NCBI RefSeq assembly: GCF_013407925.2
Contig: NZ_CP060201.1
Span: 868,001-932,000 of the forward strand
Direction: 5' to 3'
DNA: 64,000 nucleotides
From: Pseudomonas protegens
GTDB lineage: Bacteria > Pseudomonadota > Gammaproteobacteria > Pseudomonadales > Pseudomonadaceae
Shown: piece by piece, positions 60,730 to 64,000 of the stretch
Numbering within the stretch: the stretch's first letter is position 1
How the letters are laid out: each line of letters begins with the position of its first letter
Made by a program: the position numbers and the translations under genes
Notes under the pieces: model-generated
Told to the model about the DNA's origin: nothing
Databases searched by the model: none
The model's input: the letters and a program-made list of their open reading frames with translations, nothing else

Positions 60730-61807
60730 TTTTATTCTCCAGGGTGTCTTCGGACTGAAGGTTCACGGGGTGTTGCCGGTGATCGCGGTCGATGGCCAGC
60801 AGGCGCTGGCGCGCCGCGTGTTCCAGGACCGCGTTGACGTCGATGCTCAGCGGGCCGCCGGCATCCAGGGTGACCGTGGGCCGGTCGTGGGGGTTGAACT
60901 CGATCTCGCGCTCGCCATCCAGGGCCAGGGTGCCGGCGTTCAGGCACAGCGGCTGGGGCACGTCGGGTTGCAGGTAACCGGCGTCCAGCACTCCGCAGCC
61001 TTGCAACAGGCCGGGGGCCAGGGGCACCAGCAGCGCCTCGGGGGATTGCCGGTCCAGGCGCATCCAGGCGCCGTGGGGCTCCTGGCGGGTGACCGGCAGC
61101 CACAGCCCGCAGAGCGCGGAAATACCGATGGACTGCGGTTCGGCGAAGGTCACGAAGACCTGGGCCAGATCGCTGGCGCGGCTGATGGCCCGGGCGCCGA
61201 CAAAGGCCAGGGGCGACACCGCCACATCCACCAGGGCCACTTCGCACAGGCCCCTGGACGGTTCGCGCACCAGCAGGCGCTTGTTGCGCCGCAGGGCAAT
61301 CTCGGCGGGCACCCGGCCGCTGGCGTAGAGCCCGCCGGCCAGCCCGGCGCTGGTGGCTTCGCGCAGCTCCGGAAAGGCGTTGTTGGTGCCGGTGGACAGG
61401 GTCAGCAGCGGGATATCGCCGACCTCGGCGGCCACCGCCTTGTGGGTGCCGTCGCCCCCGAGCACGGCGATCAGCGACACCTCGCGCTCGGCCATCCAGC
61501 GCGCCGCCTGGCGGGTGTCCTCGACGCTCTGGCGCAGGGTCAGGTCGAGAAATTCCAGCACCGGCCAGTGCTGCTCCCGAGCCTGGCGGCTACGGCCGTT
61601 CTTCTGCACCGCGGCGGCGATGCCGGTCATGTCGGTGGGCATCAGCACCTGGGTGATGCCGGTGGCGCCGAAGGCCGCCAGCAGACGCTGGATCACCGAG
61701 ACCTTGTCGGTGCTGGAGAACAGCCCGGCGTTGGCGGTGAGGCGGCGCACATCACGGCCCGAGGCCGGGTTGGCGATGATGCCGACGGTCAGGGGGCGGC
61801 GGCTCAT
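60707..61807 (-). CDS. acoX: AcoX, NAD-kinase-like protein of the acetoin operon
   Basis: A 366-residue protein of the ATP-NAD kinase superfamily: VGIIANPASGRDVRRL (N-terminus), LGGDGTHKAVAAEV and LSTGTNNAFPELRE, the GGDG and TG-NN motifs. AcoX is required for full acetoin use in some bacteria but its reaction is not settled. GGTGAG precedes the ATG at 61807, chosen over an upstream in-frame ATG. It is the first gene of the operon. Confidence 0.92.
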   Translation of the reverse strand: MSRRPLTVGIIANPASGRDVRRLTANAGLFSSTDKVSVIQRLLAAFGATGITQVLMPTDMTGIAAAVQKNGRSRQAREQHWPVLEFLDLTLRQSVEDTRQAARWMAEREVSLIAVLGGDGTHKAVAAEVGDIPLLTLSTGTNNAFPELREATSAGLAGGLYASGRVPAEIALRRNKRLLVREPSRGLCEVALVDVAVSPLAFVGARAISRASDLAQVFVTFAEPQSIGISALCGLWLPVTRQEPHGAWMRLDRQSPEALLVPLAPGLLQGCGVLDAGYLQPDVPQPLCLNAGTLALDGEREIEFNPHDRPTVTLDAGGPLSIDVNAVLEHAARQRLLAIDRDHRQHPVNLQSEDTLENKNVDTPDH

Positions 61808-61902
61808 GGGCTCACCGCGGGCGGAGCACAGGCAGGAGAAAACATCGGGCACCTCGTTCTTATTCTTCGATGGGCCAGTCGACGCTGGTTGAACAGAGCC
61901 AG

Positions 61903-61918
61903 AGCAAGGCCGGTGCCA
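61903..61918 (-). promoter_or_regulatory. Sigma-54 (-24/-12) promoter of acoXABC-bdhA
   Basis: The minus strand reads TGGCAC-CGGCC-TTGCT, an exact TGGCAC-N5-TTGCW consensus. Transcription would start near 61890, giving a leader of about 85 bases before acoX. AcoR (62149) is the sigma-54 activator encoded divergently, so this is the expected promoter type. Confidence 0.88.
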
Positions 61919-61995
61919 GTTGTCGGAAAACCTCCGCAGAAGGCTGTCCCAGAGCGGCTGACAGGTTTTCCGCGGCGCCTTGAAGCCAGCCTTCC

Positions 61996-62057
61996 GTGAG
62001 ACGTCGCATGTCAGCCTGCACGGGGCTTTGGCGAGATCCTGAGACGTTGCGTCTCAG
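61996..62057. promoter_or_regulatory. Candidate AcoR upstream activator sites
   Basis: CTGAGACG-TTG-CGTCTCAG (62039-62057) is a perfect 8-base dyad. A degenerate version GTGAGACG-TCG-CATGTCAG sits at 61996-62014, centres 43 bases (four helical turns) apart. They lie about 85-140 bases upstream of the -24 box, the usual distance for enhancer sites of sigma-54 activators. Confidence 0.65.
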
Positions 62058-62148
62058 CGCCCCCACGGCGCCGCCCGGTGCTTGTCGAGGGCCGCGGATC
62101 GGCGCTTAATGCGCCGACAACGATAAGAAGCTGCAACCGGAGGCCTCC

Positions 62149-64000
62149 ATGCTTTCCGCACATTCCAAAGCCCATGTGGACTGCGTCAGCCGGGTCCTGA
62201 AAAACGCCGCGCACCTGCCCCAGGCGCCGGTGCCGAGCCTGATCCTCGATTCCTGGCGGCGCTCCATGGAGCAGCACCAGCTGGACCCCGGCTCGCTGCA
62301 AGGGCCGCGCATCCTGTCCGAAAACGTGCTCAAGGAATGCCGCGAGCGTTCCGAGCTGTTCCTGCGCATCGCCAGCGAAGAAGTGGCGCGCCTGCATGGC
62401 CGGGTGCGCGACGCCGACTACTGCGTGCTGCTCACCGACGCCCAGGGCCAGACCATCGATTACCGGGTGGAATCCACCCTGCGCAACGACTGCCGCAAGG
62501 CCGGGCTGTACCTGGGCACCTGCTGGTCGGAGGGTGAAGAAGGCACCTGCGGCGTGGCCGCGGTGCTCACCGCGCGCACCCCGATCACCGTGCACAAGCG
62601 CGACCACTTTCGTGCCGCCTTCATCGGCCTGACCTGCTCCGCCGCCCCGGTGTTCGATCCCCAGGGCGAGCTGCTGGGGGTACTGGACGTGTCGGCGGTG
62701 CGCTCCCCGGATGACCGCCGTTCCCAGCACCTGATCCGGCAGATGGTGGTGCAGAGCGCGCGAGAGATCGAACAGGCATTCTTCATGAACAGCGCCCAGG
62801 GCTACTGGGTGCTGCGGGCCCATGCCAGCCCGGGTTATGTCGACAGCCAGCCGGATTACCTGCTGGCCTGGGACGACGACGGCTGCCTGCGCGCGCTCAA
62901 CCCGGCGGCGCGCCATTACCTGCTGCGCCGCTATGGCCGCTTGCCGCAGCACATCACCCAGGTGTTCGACCCGCAGCTGTTGCAGCGCGCCCGCGACGAA
63001 GCCCTGTGCCCCCTTTCCGACAACCTCCACGGCCGCCTGCAAGCGCCAAAGCGCCCGGCACAGCGCCCGCGCCTGAGCCTGGCCGGCGAACCGCTGGACC
63101 CGCGAGTGGAACAGAGCCTGCGCCTGGCGGTGCGGGTCAAGGACCGCCACCTGCCGGTGCTGATCCAGGGCGAAACCGGTTCCGGCAAGGAAGTCTTCGC
63201 CCGCCAGCTGCACCAGGCCAGCCAGCGCCGGGACCGGCCCTTTGTCGCGGTGAACTGCGCGGCGATTCCCGAGAACCTGATCGAGAGCGAGCTGTTCGGC
63301 TACGTCGCCGGGGCCTTTACCGGAGCGTCGAGCAAGGGCATGCAGGGCCTGCTGCAACAGGCCGATGGCGGCACCCTGTTCCTCGATGAAATCGGCGACA
63401 TGCCCCTGGCCTTGCAGACCCGCCTGCTGCGGGTGCTGGCCGAGGGTGAAGTGGCGCCGCTGGGGGCCGCGCAGCGCAAGGCGGTGGATATCCAGGTGAT
63501 CTGCGCCACCCACCGCGACCTGGAAGCGCTGGTGGCCGAAGGCAGCTTTCGCGAAGACCTGTATTTCCGCCTCGGCGGCGCGCGTTTTCAGCTGCCGCCG
63601 CTGCGCGAACGCAGCGACCGGCTGGCACTGATCACCCGGATTGTCGAAGAAGAATCCAAGCGCTGCGGCGCGCCGGTGCAACTGGGCAATGCGGCATTGG
63701 AATGCCTGCTGGGCTACCGCTGGCCGGGCAATGTGCGGCAATTGCGCCATGTGCTGCGCTACGCCTGCGCGGTGTGCGAAGGGCCGCTGATCCAACTGCA
63801 TGACTTGCCCGAACAACTGCGCGGCGCCGAGGCCGAAGGCGCCCTGCCCGCCCTGGAAACCGCCACCAGCCCCGAGCGCCAGGCCCTGCTGGACGCCCTG
63901 GTGCGCCACCGCTGGAAACCCGTGGCGGCGGCCAAGGCCCTGGGCATCTCCCGCGCCACCCTCTACCGCCGCGTGCAGCAGCACGGCATCCAGATGCCCG
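62149..64000 (+). CDS. acoR: Sigma-54-dependent activator AcoR (3' end beyond the window)
   Basis: An open frame from ATG 62149 (GGAGG upstream) runs 617 codons to the window edge without a stop. An N-terminal GAF-type sensor region (about residues 80-215: [17 protein letters not shown]), an AAA+ domain with Walker A GETGSGKE (about 343-350), the sigma-54 contact loop GAFTGA (388-393), Walker [12 protein letters not shown] and a C-terminal FIS-type HTH ([20 protein letters not shown]) make it an NtrC-family activator. AcoR senses acetoin and drives the divergent sigma-54 promoter of acoXABC. Only a short C-terminal tail should be missing. Confidence 0.94.
   Translation, partial: MLSAHSKAHVDCVSRVLKNAAHLPQAPVPSLILDSWRRSMEQHQLDPGSLQGPRILSENVLKECRERSELFLRIASEEVARLHGRVRDADYCVLLTDAQGQTIDYRVESTLRNDCRKAGLYLGTCWSEGEEGTCGVAAVLTARTPITVHKRDHFRAAFIGLTCSAAPVFDPQGELLGVLDVSAVRSPDDRRSQHLIRQMVVQSAREIEQAFFMNSAQGYWVLRAHASPGYVDSQPDYLLAWDDDGCLRALNPAARHYLLRRYGRLPQHITQVFDPQLLQRARDEALCPLSDNLHGRLQAPKRPAQRPRLSLAGEPLDPRVEQSLRLAVRVKDRHLPVLIQGETGSGKEVFARQLHQASQRRDRPFVAVNCAAIPENLIESELFGYVAGAFTGASSKGMQGLLQQADGGTLFLDEIGDMPLALQTRLLRVLAEGEVAPLGAAQRKAVDIQVICATHRDLEALVAEGSFREDLYFRLGGARFQLPPLRERSDRLALITRIVEEESKRCGAPVQLGNAALECLLGYRWPGNVRQLRHVLRYACAVCEGPLIQLHDLPEQLRGAEAEGALPALETATSPERQALLDALVRHRWKPVAAAKALGISRATLYRRVQQHGIQMP

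Overview
The window is high-GC pseudomonad DNA, most likely from the Pseudomonas fluorescens group (P. protegens/chlororaphis-like). The evidence is the gene content and order of the PQQ-alcohol oxidation (ped/exa), D-lysine (dpkA/amaD-type) and acetoin (aco) loci, the strong C/G-ending codon bias of the core genes, and three classic fluorescent-pseudomonad REP families (GTGGCGAGGGAGCTTGCTCC, GTAGGAGCCGGCTTGCCGG and TGTAGCCGCTGCCG types). All identifications come from reading the sequence; no database search was run.

Layout. 1-17.6 kb: a PQQ-dependent alcohol oxidation locus with a Ca-type quinoprotein alcohol dehydrogenase, a pentapeptide-repeat protein, a MoxY-like kinase/LuxR-type regulator pair, a PQQ-associated ABC transporter with beta-propeller and CXXXCW proteins, the AgmR/ErbR-type regulator, a FIST protein plus hybrid kinase, and a porin. 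A hipBA toxin-antitoxin module interrupts it at 3-4.6 kb. 17.8-24.2 kb: a D-lysine-type uptake and catabolism cluster (DpkA-like reductase, RpiR regulator, ABC importer, DadA-like FAD oxidase).

24.2-43.8 kb is accessory DNA of lower GC and mixed codon use. It holds a SIR2-HerA defence pair with a divergent MltR-like membrane protein, a nonsense-interrupted pore-loop channel gene, and a nine-ORF co-directional biosynthetic operon (small ORF, acetyltransferase, class III aminotransferase, transketolase-like enzyme, SDR, DUF1349 protein, HAD phosphatase, O-methyltransferase, MFS exporter). The operon looks like an amino-sugar or iminosugar-type pathway that I do not recognise. Decayed toxin-like sequence and a hicAB module follow.

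43.9-56.3 kb is a patchwork of small operons (MocR regulator with GNAT/FMN-reductase/AhpD-like genes; MarR with a monooxygenase-like gene; an MCP) mixed with immunity-like proteins, a truncated PAAR gene and a truncated LysR gene. 56.4-64 kb: the acetoin/2,3-butanediol operon acoXABC-bdhA under a clear sigma-54 promoter, with the divergent activator acoR running off the end.

Two repeat systems stand out. Six copies of a roughly 300-400 bp structured repeat punctuate 24-56 kb. Their arms change in a compensatory way between copies, so a cloverleaf-like fold is conserved. REP doublets occur in tandem with an exact 107 bp period. In the ped locus, a shared CTAC...TTGGTA motif lies 60-135 bp upstream of four transcription units and is a candidate regulon site.
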